Source: Chara braunii
Taxonomy: Eukaryota; Streptophyta; Charophyceae; Charales; Characeae
NCBI GenBank assembly: GCA_003427395.1
Contig: BFEA01000336.1
Span: forward strand, 668,147-705,061
Reading direction: 5' to 3'
Length of the DNA stretch: 36,915 nt
Shown here: piece after piece, positions 10,164-19,513 of the stretch
Layout: each line of letters starts with the position of its first letter
Position numbering within the stretch: position 1 is the stretch's first letter
Program-made: the position numbers and the translations under genes
The notes under the pieces: generated by a model
The model's database searches: none
What the model was told of the DNA's origin: nothing
The model's input: the letters and a program-made list of their open reading frames with translations, nothing else

Positions 10164-10455
10164 TACCCGTTCACCCGTGTGTGTTTGAACCGCGACCTGT
10201 GTCCTGAAATTCGCCCGTTTAGCTATTGTACGTAGTACGGTCGTCGGGACTTGAACCGTAGGTATGAGTCTTAGGGGTCGTAGAGTTAGTCTAAGTCGTA
10301 GTTGTACAATACCCATTGACCCGTGTGTGTTTGAACAGTGACCTGTGTCTTGAAAGTCGTCCGTTTAGCTGTTGTACATGGTACGGTTGTCGGGGCTTGA
10401 ACCGTAGGTTTGAGTCTTAGGAGTCGTAGGATTAGAATAAGTCGTAGCTGGTAAG
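10164..10455. repeat. 146-bp duplication inside the left LTR only
   Basis: Blocks such as GTGTGTTTGAAC, TGAACCGTAGGT and AAGTCGTAG occur twice at a 146-base spacing here but once in the right LTR. The event came after LTR synthesis, or the right LTR lost a copy. Confidence 0.8.
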
Positions 10456-10702
10456 TTCTGAAAGGTCAATACAACGAAATCTAGAACTTGTAGGCTGACT
10501 CTTCGTAGGTCCTAGGAGTCAGTCCGCGTGTGAGTCAGCAGAGGGCAATCCTAGCACAGTCAGCAAAGGGCAGTCCTGGTCCTACCTATCCCAATCAGCG
10601 GTACCCACTCCCAAGGTACACTTTGTCAAGTCAGCAAGTACCATGTGGGACTTTGTGCACCCCAAGCCCAGCGTCCAAGGGCAGGCCAACGACGATCCGA
10701 AG

Positions 10703-10712
10703 TATAAATAAA
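10703..10712 (+). promoter_or_regulatory. TATA box in left LTR
   Basis: TATAAATAAA sits about 430 bases before the LTR end and is followed by a conserved ATTCATTCATTCTGCC block. The right LTR has TATAATAAAA at the same place (19986-19995). Both the position and the conservation of the surrounding block suggest the U3/R promoter. Confidence 0.6.
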
Positions 10713-11131
10713 GAGGCAACGTAAAGTCATTCATTCATTCTGCCTGTGAGCCGTGCGGAAGCGTTGTCGGAGCATCTTGTGTACGAAGGTCTGCAGGTGC
10801 CCGAAGGAGAAGCGGGCGAAGAGGAGGAAGACGCGGCCATAGCCGCTAGTTTGTAGGAGGAAGAAGACGACAACCATAGTTGCCTGTAGATTAGTGAAAG
10901 GGAGTTAGTCTGTATGTGCGCGGGACATCCAGGGTGATCCTAGAGTGAGTGTGTGTGTGTGTGTGTGCAAACAAGTTGCTGGGGGATACAATTGATCGAG
11001 TGGGAATCTTTGTTTGGCGCACAACACCGTAGCCATTCAGACAAGTTTGAATCCCTGAGCGCGATGCCCCAGGCTTGATCATCATCTTTTTGCATGCATG
11101 CTGAGCGTTGACAGGACAAGTCCAATTGCAC

Positions 11132-11147
11132 TAGTATCAGAGCTGGT
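11132..11147 (+). promoter_or_regulatory. Primer-binding site, initiator-Met tRNA type
   Basis: TAGTATCAGAGCTGGT starts two bases after the left LTR end. It matches the widespread plant retroelement primer site TGGTATCAGAGC complementary to tRNA-iMet, with one mismatch in that core. It fixes the LTR/internal boundary and element orientation. Confidence 0.8.
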
Positions 11148-11246
11148 TCCCGTTGTCCCGCTACGTTGCGATTGCCGCCGTCCACATCATCATCGAGGTC
11201 GCCTATCGTCGTCGTCATCATAGAAGACGGCGCCATTGTTATCGGC

Positions 11247-12163
11247 AGCCAGAGGAGGGGAGGCACCATCTAGGCGCCACCTCAACATCCGTTGGGTCGC
11301 GGATGAGCCCCGCGCCCCAGTGCCGTTGTGCACCGCTTGAAGGAAATCACGCGCTATTGCGTGCCATTGTCATCACATGTTAAGTTGCACATCCCGTCGC
11401 CCGCCTGTTCCCGCCTGCGCGCCAGTTTCAACTGCGTGCCCGCCATTGCCGCCACTACTATCGCGCGCACAATGCTGCCTATCGTTCGCGCCCGCTAGTT
11501 CGTAAGCGCGCTGTCTTTCACGCGCCCTGCTGTTGTAAGCACGCTCGTTGCTATTGCGCTTGCACCACTGCTAGTGCACGCTTGCACACTCTGTTTACCA
11601 CGCGTTGTTCAATGTTGTGGCCCCTCGCGCTCGCCATCGTTCGTGCGCACTGCTGAAGTGCGCCATCGTTGTGGGAAGAGAAGTCCGCCATCGTTATGTA
11701 ACAGAAGGGCGTCCATAGCCAGAGGAGGGGAGGCACCATTTAGGCGCCACCTCAGCATCCGCTGTGTCGCGGATGAGCCACGCGCCCCAGTGCCGTTGTG
11801 CACCACTTGAAGGAAATCACGCGCTATTGCGCGCCATTCTCATCGCATGTTAAGTTGCACGTCCCGTCGCACGCCTGTTCCCGCCTGCGCGCCAGTTTCA
11901 ACTGCACGCCTGCCATTGCCGCCACTACTATCGCGCGCACAATGCTGCCTATCGTTCCCGCCCGCTAGTTCGTAAGCACGCTGTCTTTCGCGCGCCCTGC
12001 TATTGTAAGCACGTTGCTATTGCGCTTGCGCACTCTGTATACCATGCGTTGTTCAATGTTGTGCCCCTCGCGCTCGCCATCGTTCGTGCGCACTGCTGAA
12101 GTCCGCCATCGTTGTGGGAAGAGAAGTCCGCCATTGTTATGTAACTAAAGGGCGTCCATAGCC
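11247..12163. repeat. 470-bp tandem duplication in the leader of element 2
   Basis: Copy 1 is 11247-11716 and copy 2 is 11717 to about 12163. Both begin AGCCAGAGGAGGGGAGGCAC and end near GGGCGTCCATAGCC. Copy 2 lacks about 24 bases in the middle. The unit is rich in CGCGC and GCGCC. No coding frame is conserved between the copies. Confidence 0.9.
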
Positions 12164-12188
12164 GCCGAACCTGCAAGAAGGAGGCGAC

Positions 12189-12191
<3 letters not shown>

Positions 12192-12242
<51 letters not shown>
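12192..12242. repeat. GA microsatellite
   Basis: About 50 bases of GA with one AAA interruption, immediately after the 470-bp duplication. Confidence 0.95.
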
Positions 12243-12454
12243 GATTGGGTGCGCCAAGAAGAAAGAAGGTTGCGGTTACAACCGCCGAGTTTGGACCTGA
12301 AAAAGGAGAAGGAAGGAGAGACGAGAGAGAAAGAAGCCACAAAAGAGGTTGGGCGAAGAAGAAGGGAGAAGAAGACAAGAGGGGTTGACGAGTGAGAAGG
12401 GTCGGTGGCCATAGCCAGGAGGTTGAAAAAGTCAACGGCGAAGTTGATCGGGCG

Positions 12455-12515
12455 CTGACCAAGTTGACCAGGTGTTGACCAGCGTTGACCGAAGGCGTTG
12501 ACCAAGACTTTGACC
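12455..12515 (+). promoter_or_regulatory. Phased cluster of TTGACC motifs
   Basis: TTGACC occurs at 12464, 12475, 12485, 12498 and 12510, with a CTGACC variant at 12455. Spacings of 9-13 bases are close to one helical turn. TTGAC(C/T) is the core of the plant WRKY-bound W-box. This lies in the untranslated leader before gag. It may also be a degenerate short tandem repeat. Confidence 0.5.
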
Positions 12516-12542
12516 AAGCTTCCTGCCCCCTCGCCCTGTGGA

Positions 12543-13032
12543 TGTGCACCGACCCTTGGTACTTGCTGAGTTAGTGCGTCTCTTCTTTCTGCATTGAGTC
12601 ACTTTTGTCTAGGTTGATAGTACTCTGTGCACGTGGTCAATAGAGCAATGGTGACCAAACGTGCACAGGCTTAGCAGGGCTAAAAGGCCATGAATGACGA
12701 CTCACACGTCCCGGGGACAATACCCCCAAGGACTGTACAGACCGGCGGCTGCTCAGTGTGGCATGGTAGGCCTGAAATCCAAGTTGTAGGCTGCGCATCC
12801 AGCTGTCTTAAGTTTTGACAGGACTGTGCTGATCACATCGTCCTGACTGCAACGATAAAGAATTCCTGAGGAGTTATGGGGGATCTCCTTAAATGCCTCT
12901 TGACCAGCTGTAGAGTCCTATAGTGACAGCCTTAGAGTAGGTCAGGCTAGAGACAATAGTTGACATCTAATGCTGAGTGAAAGCCAGGTGGGATTGATCA
13001 ACGGTGCAAGGTGAACTCCGATCTGGAAAGTT
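12543..13032 (+). other. Leader of element 2, no gene seen
   Basis: About 490 bases between the TTGACC cluster and the first gag-like frames. No conserved coding sequence or repeat was recognised. Confidence 0.4.
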
Positions 13033-13114
13033 TTGGTGACAGTGGTGGCGAAAGCTTCCCTCCGCTGTGGTAACCTGGCTGGAATGAAGGAGAAGACTCT
13101 GTGGTCCTTTAGAG

Positions 13115-13189
13115 AGTCGATCAGTCAATCAGTCAGTCGGTCGATCAGTCAGTCGGTCAGTCGGTCGGACAGTCAGTCCGTCAGTCAGT
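13115..13189. repeat. CAGT-type microsatellite
   Basis: Degenerate (CAGT/CGGT)n run. It lies in a frame (13033-13362) that would encode Ser-Gln/Ser-Arg repeats, probably by chance. Confidence 0.9.
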
Positions 13190-13318
13190 GGGGGGAAAGT
13201 CCAAGTGGTGAGGAGTGGAACTGTCACGTGAATGTGCACCTATCACCACGGGGACTACTAGAGCAAGAACTAGTACCACCCCCTATAGTAAGGCCCAGAG
13301 GAGAAAGTTGCCACCACG

Positions 13319-14024
13319 CTGAAAGAAAGAAAGGAAAAGATGGAGAAGCGAGAGTTGACTAAGCAGGCAAAGATGTTGATGTTGCTAGAAGAACAGAAGG
13401 CGAAGAAGACACAGATGGAAGAAAAGCTAGAAAGCTGGAAAAAGGAGCAGGAGGAGAAGTTGGCGGCAGTTGAAAAAGAAGAAGAAGAAGAAGAAGAAGA
13501 GGTTCCCCTACAGAGGAATGTGAGAACTGAAGAGAGAGGGGAATCTAGTGGGGAGTCGGAGAGGGAAGCAAAAAGATGGTGACTGAATGGGTGGCCAAAC
13601 TGGCCCTGCGGGAGGAAGAAGGGGCTATGTTGCATGTTCCCCGGGCAGAAAGGAAAGCGGTTGTAAGGGAGTTGGAAGCGGAGGAGGACCCCTTGCACCG
13701 AAAGTCCAAGAACGAGGAGAAGAGATTGGAATGGAAGTTGCGCCTTGCAAGAGAGAGAACAAGGCGGTTGGAGACAGCAAATAGGATGGAGAGAGAGTTA
13801 AGGGTTGTTGAAGAGCAACAGGGACAATTGGATCCCAAGCAAACCTCCAAAGAAAGATAGAACTCCTGTCTCAGAATATGAATGTTGCCCGACAGGAGCA
13901 GCTGCGTTATTTGAGAAGCCATGATATTGCTTTGCAGTCCATGTGCATAGGGTTCAAAGACTTTGCACGAGATATGATGATGCGTGTGGGCACGAAAATG
14001 CACGCTGCGTTAGAAAGCACCTAG
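13319..14024 (+). pseudogene. gag N-terminal coiled-coil region (element 2)
   Basis: The first part (ATG at 13340) is Lys/Glu-rich and strongly heptad-like (KKTQMEEKLESWKKEQEEK), as expected of an N-terminal gag coiled coil. It stops at 13582, and a second frame starting at 13576 continues with EEKRLEWKLRLARERTRRL to a stop at 13860. From 13860 a third frame carries QEQLRYLRSHDIALQSM and MMMRVGTKMHAALEST to the TAG at 14022-14024. Two small frameshifts and one stop therefore interrupt it. I recognise it by position and similarity in style to plant and algal gypsy gag, not by a named domain. Confidence 0.65.
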
Positions 14025-15119
14025 CGATTTTGCATAGGTGCCATAGAAGGCGCCAAGATTGCGGCCCCCAAAGAAAAGGAGGCGCGGCCACGATGAGAGG
14101 ATTTTGATAATTGGGAAGCCAATATCAATTCCAACTCGCATTTGCAGAATATCGCGCCTGAGAACCACGTTCTTGTGGCCTTTCGACCCTGAAAGAAGAA
14201 GCATCACGTTTCGCTAGGTCACCCGCCCACGCTGCGAAATGTGACAATGACATGGTCACATACTAATCCATCACCAATTTAAGTGAGTTTTTTATCCGCC
14301 CTCCGTGAGCAATTTGCGGATGTTACTAGAGGTCGTAGGGCATTTGACAAATTGCAGACTATCCACACGCGACAGTGGAGGAGTGCAAGAGCACTCAAGG
14401 CCATCATGGATGAGCTTGTCGCTGCCCCTGGACATGGGGTCATTAAGGCCCAACTTGTCCAATTGTTTTATCGTGCCATGCCCAAGACTCTGCACAGGCA
14501 CTTCTTCAACAAAAAGCAAAAGTCTGACATAACCTATGACACGTTGAGTCGTGAGGTTGTTGCTTTCGAGGCCCATTCCGCGCCAGTCACCATTTTCTGG
14601 CAGAAGGACCTTGCAAAGGGCAAAATGTGGAAAGGTCAAACCATCTCAGGCCAAGTTAAGGCCAAGGACAATCTTATTCTTACGATGGAGGAAGGTGGTC
14701 TGGAAGAGGTCCCCTACAGCGAGATTGAGTGGGGCCTGGATGATGTAGACAATAGTGAAGGGCAGGGGGGTTCCTAAGCTGTTGTCGCAGCCGGAGGGAG
14801 GCCGCAAGGAAGAGGAAGAGGCCGGGGCCAAGGCGGCCAGGCCTCTGGAGGTCGAGGGCAGGTCGGCCAGGAGGTTGGCGGCAGAGGAAACCGCCAAGCG
14901 GAAGGTATGGGTCAAGGTCCCCCGTCAAGCTGTCCTCGTTCAAATCGGTCACCTCCCAAAGCGGGTGGTTGGCACCTTGGTCGGCTTGAGGGCCGGCCTT
15001 GGGAATCTTTGGGAATTGAGAAGAAAGACTGACAGGACCGGATATATAATTATCAATGCGTATTCTATAGTGACCCTGGGCACATCATCAAATTTTGCCT
15101 GAAGTATAGGAATGCCTGA
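14025..15119 (+). pseudogene. gag capsid, Gly/Arg linker and zinc knuckle (element 2)
   Basis: One frame runs through the whole interval, with stops near 14094, 14190, 14277, 14775 and 15036 but no frameshift needed. At 14283-14777 it reads FLSALREQFADVTRGRRAFDKLQ and AQLVQLFYRAMPKTLHRHF, which fits the retrotransposon capsid domain. A GR/RGG-rich linker (GRGRGRGQGGQASGGRG) follows from about 14800 and suits RNA binding. The zinc knuckle near 15057 reads CVFYSDPGHIIKFC. Its first Cys, His and last Cys are present, but the second Cys of CxxC is Tyr. The gene is dead, mostly through nonsense changes. Confidence 0.8.
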
Positions 15120-15780
15120 AGAGCTGCTACTGCCCTACCGACGGTTGCACGTGGAGATAAGTGCGCGCCACGTAGAAACTCCCACTCCATGTGTGTCTAC
15201 GATGGAGGTGGCTGGCCAGCGTCAAGTTAGTTGTCCTGAGACTGCTTGTGTTAGAGTTTCGCTAGGCGCTTCCCTCAAAGGACTGGCAAAAGAGTTGAAG
15301 GCGAGAATGTCGGTCTGGGCCAAGATGAAGAGAGAAGGAAAAGGGCAACTATTGTTAGCAGATGTAGAGGTTTTAAGAGGCAGAGTAGGGGCCCTTATAG
15401 ACAGTGGGGTCACACGTGGCTATATTACCCGTAAAGCACTAAAGAAGTTAAAGCTTAGCTTGAAAGTCCAAAAGTTGGAAAAACCCGTAGTCAACATCCT
15501 CGCAGACAACCGCACGATGCGCGTTGAGGATTATATAGAGGCAAATAAGAAGGTAGAGAGAGTTCTCCAGTCCCTAACTCTCCTCGTACAAGACAATCTC
15601 CCGTTTGATATGGTCCTAGGAATGGACTGGGAGAGGCAGCGAGAGCCACACCGCATTTGCGTGAGCATGTGTAGACTTCCTAGTCCTTCATGTGGCATCA
15701 AGACGACACGCCTGTTCCATGTGTCAGGAGTAGACAACTCCTTAGCACATTATTGTCTCAGTGCTCCTGCGTTTGCGTAA
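15112..15780 (+). pseudogene. Retropepsin-type aspartic protease (element 2)
   Basis: This 222-codon open stretch is the only intact-looking module of the element. The active-site motif GALIDSGVTRGYI is at residues 94-106 with the catalytic Asp at 97 (DSG, the usual form in these elements). FDMVLGMDW at 165-173 matches the second conserved block that precedes the RT linker in Ty3/gypsy pol. The enzyme would process Gag-Pol in the particle. The frame ends at TAA 15778-15780 before RT, where the family normally continues, so it is a broken part of a larger polyprotein. The given start is simply the first ATG. Confidence 0.8.
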
Positions 15781-16757
15781 CCAACCGACCAGCCCCCTTA
15801 TCGCCAAGCTGTTGGAACAGTACGCAGATCTGTCAGAGGCTCCTTCAGGAGTAGTTCCGCATCCCATCCAACATCGGATTGAGATAGAGCTTGGCAGTAA
15901 GACTCCAAAAGGAGCATTTGTCTCCTAAGGAGTTGAGTTGCGCAAGCAGCTAGACGAACTCCTCGAGAAGGGTTGGATTAGGCCCAGTTCGTCTCCATTT
16001 GGAGCACATGTGCTTTGTCCCCAAGAAGAGAGTTCAGAAAGTGTATTGACTACAGGGGTCTCAACGTCGTAGCAGTGAAGAATGCAAAAGCACTACCCCG
16101 AATAGATGATATGTTGGATCGGGTGCAGGGCTGCAAGTATTTCACAAAGATAGATCTGAGAGTCAGGGTACCATCATATTGAGGTCCACCGTGATGATCA
16201 GTACAAAACAGTGTTTAGGACTCGATACAGGCACTACGAGTTTATAGTTATGCCTTTTGGCCTAACCAACGCACCGACCACTTTCCAGCGCTGTATGAAC
16301 GATTTGTTAGGCCGTGGTTAGATAGATTTCTAGTTATTTACTTACACGATATTCTAGTTTTTAGTAAGACCCTCGAGGAGCATGAGGCTCATCTGAGGCA
16401 AATCTTGGAGAAGTTGTAAGACCCTCCAGAAGCATAAGCTCATCTGAGGCAGATCTTGGCTCAAGATCAACGCGAAGAAGTGTGAGTGGACCAAGACCGA
16501 AATCTAGTACTTAAGCCACGTCTTAGATGGAGACGGTATAAAACCTGAGGACAACAAAATCGCAGCGATTAGAGACCGGCCCACTCCTCGTACGTTCACA
16601 GAATTACGATCGTTCCTATGATTGGCCAACTATTACAGAAAGTTCGTTTGAAACTTCTCTGCTATCGTTGCTCCCCTTCGTAGACTGCTAAAGAAAGAAG
16701 AAATCTGGAAGTGGGGACCAAGACTGCACTTCGGGCCTGAAGAAGTTAAAGCGGGCC
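15781..16757 (+). pseudogene. Reverse transcriptase, mutated YLHD active site (element 2)
   Basis: RT motifs in order across several frames: LDELLEKGWIRPSSSPFGA (about 15950), RKCIDYRGLN (16036), PRIDDMLDRVQGCKYF, KIDL with the first catalytic Asp, [15 protein letters not shown] (about 16240), then VIYLHDILVFSK (about 16335). The usual YxDD reads Y-L-H-D, so one metal-binding Asp is lost. A TAA at about 15928 and frameshifts near 16035, 16160 and 16316 interrupt it. The thumb/connection region has three stops within about 150 bases. A 52-bp duplication is inserted at 16365-16468. Confidence 0.88.
16365..16468. repeat. 52-bp tandem duplication within RT
   Basis: TAAGACCCTC at 16365 recurs at 16417 and both are followed by CTCATCTGAGGCA(A/G)ATCTTGG. 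The two copies differ by several substitutions and small gaps, so it is not very recent. Confidence 0.85.
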
Positions 16758-17230
16758 TTGATAGAGTACCCTGTCTTCAAGGTAGCTGATCCATCCTTAC
16801 ATTTTGTCATTACAACTGATGCGAGTTGGTATGGGATTGGTGTTGTTCTACAACAAGATGACGACAATTGGTATAGACCCGTAAAGTTCATCTCTGCTAG
16901 ATTGCCTTCAAAAAAGGTAGCAGCCTCAACGTATGAGAGGGAACTCTGCGCTCTCAGGCAAGCGTTAGACCACTGGAGACACTACTTGCTTGGGAGACAC
17001 TTGAAAGTCTATTTAGACAACGAAACACTTAGGTGGCTGAAGACTCGGGCCAAGATGACACCTAAGCTTACTAGGTGGGCCGCAACGATAGATCAGTTCA
17101 ACTTTGAGCTCAAACCTGTGAAGGAAAGCACAGGCAGTTGCAGAAGCTCTGAGTAGAAGAGCCAAATACTTTGGAGCCATAGTTCACTATCTGGACATAG
17201 GGACCGACTTGCAACAAAAAGTTAGAGATA
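16758..17230 (+). pseudogene. RNase H domain (element 2)
   Basis: A 132-codon open stretch with the Ty3/gypsy RNase H pattern: VITTDASWYGIGVVLQQ (Asp at residue 21), STYERELCALRQALDHW (Glu 62) and VYLDNETLRWL (Asp 87). It degrades the RNA strand of RNA-DNA hybrids during reverse transcription. A frameshift near 17125 separates the domain from its tail, AVAEALSRRAKYFGA, which corresponds to the conserved VADALSRR end. It continues to a stop near 17269. Confidence 0.85.
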
Positions 17231-17249
17231 TGCACAAGACCCTATCTCC

Positions 17250-18213
17250 AGTGATCTCCTCAAGAGAGTAAGGGAGGACCCAACGAGTGAACCTGATTAT
17301 CGCACTACAAATAGGTTACTGTTTGAGAAGACAGACATCGTAGATCGGTTGTGCATCCCCAATAGTGACGAGATCTGGAGTCTGATCTTAGGGGAATGCC
17401 CCAATACTAAAGGACAATTCGGTTGGCAAAAGACATCAGCCAACCTAACACGTGCCAATACGTGGCCTGGCATGAAAGTTGACTGCATAGAGTGTGTTCG
17501 TAGTTGTAAAGTATGCCAGCGCAACAAAACTACGACGCGAGCCCCATTGGGTCTTCTCAAACCCTTGTCGATTCCTTCAGGACCCAGAGAGTCGATATCC
17601 ATTGACTTCATGGATGCTGGGGTCAGGAGTAGGCATGGGAAGAGCCAAGTCGTGGTTATAGTTGGCCGTTTTAACCAGTATGCGTAAGTCTTTTGAGGCA
17701 CGTACAAAGTTAGTGACAGAGAAGTTTTTCGATGCCTAGGTAAGTGAGCACGGTATTCCGCTATCTATAGTTAGCGATAGAGATACATGGTTTACTAGTC
17801 CGCATTGGCAAGAACTTATGTGAGTCTATGGCTCGAAGTTGCTGATGTCATCTTGTCGTCATCCAAAGACTAACGGTCAGACTGAACAGATGAATAAGAT
17901 CCTGCAACAGATACTCAGGATGTACATTAGATCGGATCAAATTAGCTAGGATGAGATGCTTCCTAGAGTAGCTAGCGCTTACAATAACATTGTCCATTTA
18001 GCTACTTGTTGGACTCCTACCGAGTTGCACAAGTCCTTTAGACCACGCAGGCCGTTTGAAGGGCTGAATCGTGACCAAATACAGAGACTGCCACCCGGAA
18101 CTAGAGAGTTTGCGTTACAGCATGAAAAGGAAATTGCAAGGGTGACCGACAACCTGAGAAAAGCTCAGCATAGGATGATTGAGCAAGCTAACAAGCATCG
18201 TCGACCATCATAG
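17250..18213 (+). pseudogene. Integrase zinc domain and catalytic core (element 2)
   Basis: Open from about 17250 to 17687. The zinc domain keeps CVRSCKVCQRN (both Cys), but the two His positions read Pro and Gln (ECPNTKGQFGWQKT), so metal binding is doubtful. The core keeps Asp in SISIDFMDAG, Asp in IVSDRDTWF and Glu in NGQTEQMNKIL, but these are split by a frameshift near 17685 and in-frame stops near 17742, 17820 and 17946. The 17956-18213 stretch is open (VASAYNNIVHLATCWTPTE, then EIARVTDNLRKAQHRM), the usual region following the DDE core. Confidence 0.86.
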
Positions 18214-19513
18214 TTCTAGGTAGCTGACTTAGTCTGGGTCAAGTCAAAGGAGTTCGTCCCAGAAGAGAACATCTCACAAAAAAGTTGTTACCCACGTAGG
18301 GAACCGTGGCCTGTCCTAGAAGTGAAGGGCGAAGAGGACAGACCTTCCTACATGGTAGAGATACCGCAACACCTCCACACATACCCAGTCTTCCATGCGT
18401 CAAAGTATTGTGGAAGAGGATGTATTCAGGACCGGAGGTAAAGCTCGTCCACTGAAGCAATATCAAGTTAGGCTCGGAGGATGACCGCTGGTTTACAAGA
18501 ACCGAGCTTTTCGAGACCGTTCTCGATATTAGTCCACGACCTATGGTAGACAAAGGAAAGGTAAAGGTCCTGTCTTGCATTAAACTATTCTTGGACGCCC
18601 TCGAATTTAGCCCGACGAGAGTGAAACGTTTTTTACCTGTGACGGTAGTAGATGAAGTACCCAAGGCTCGATCCCTAGATCTCCCCTTCACCCATGTACA
18701 GTACTCGTTGACCCATGCGTGTTTGAACCGTGACCTATGTCTTGAAAGTCGTTCATTTAGCTGTTGTACATAGTACGATTGTTAGAGCAAGCTAACAAGC
18801 GTCGTCGGCCATCATAGTTCCAGGTAGCTGACTTACTCTGGGTCAAGTCAAAAAAGTTCGTCCCTGAAGAGAACATCTCACAAAAGTCGTTACTCATGTA
18901 TAGGGGACTGTGGCCTGTCCTAGAAGTGAAGGGCAAAGAGGACAGACCTTCCTACACGGTAGAGATACCGCCACACCTCCACACATACCCAATCTTCCAT
19001 GCGTCACAGTTGTTACCTTGTCTCACCAGTCAACAATTTTCGTCCCGTCGATCGATGATTCCGCCGGATATGGATGGCACATATAATATAGATCAAATTC
19101 TGGAAGAGGATGTATTCAGGACCAGAGGTAGAGGTCGTCCATTGAAGAAATATCAAGTCAGGTTCAAAGGATGACCGCTGGTTCACAAGACCCAGTCTTC
19201 CATGCGTCAAAGTTGTTACCTTGTCTCACCAGTCAGCAATTTTCGTCCCGTCGATCGATGATTCCGCCGGATATGGATGGCACATATAATATAGATCAAA
19301 TTCTGGAAGAGGATGTATTCAAGACCGGAGGTAGAGGTCGTCCACTGAAGAAATATCAAGTCAGGTTCGGAGGATGACCGCTGGTTCACAAGAACCGAGC
19401 TTTTCGAGACCGTTCTCGATATTAGTCTACGCCTATGGTAGACAAAGGAAAGGTAAAATTCCTGTCCTGCATTAAACTATTCTCGGAGGCCCTCGAATTT
19501 AGCCCGACGAGAG
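18181..19513 (+). pseudogene. Duplicated integrase C-terminus / chromodomain-like tail (element 2)
   Basis: The pol 3' end is present in serial copies. Segment 18181-18784 is followed by a tandem copy starting at 18785 (offset 604). Inside the second copy a 203-bp unit is repeated (about 18990-19192 and 19193-19395). The best-preserved reading contains HTYPIFHASQLLPCL, then YNIDQILEEDVFRTRGRGRP and KKYQVRF, and in a shifted frame EDDRWFTRTELFETVLDI. This is the layout of an integrase tail with a degenerate chromodomain. Copy 1 lacks about 100 bases between FHASK and the EEDVF block. Confidence 0.8.
18622..18784 (+). repeat. Truncated LTR 5' end trapped in a tandem duplication
   Basis: TGAAACG...GTACATAGTACGATTGTTAG matches the first about 160 bases of the right LTR at 19514, with the same CCCGACGAGAG preceding it. 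It then jumps directly back into integrase sequence at 18785. Confidence 0.88.

Larger units (their letters stand above)
10084..11130 (+). repeat. Left LTR of element 2
   Basis: Starts TGAAACGG and ends GATTGCA-like (TCCAATTGCA); it aligns with 19514-20444. Unlike the right LTR it carries an internal direct duplication of about 146 bp, with copies beginning near 10164 and 10310. A GT microsatellite lies near 10946-10967. The primer site follows directly. Confidence 0.88.

Noticed and set aside
13033-13362. ORF with Ser-Gln/Ser-Arg repeats as a real protein
   Set aside because: The repeats come from a CAGT microsatellite; at most it is part of the gag leader and cannot be separated from chance.
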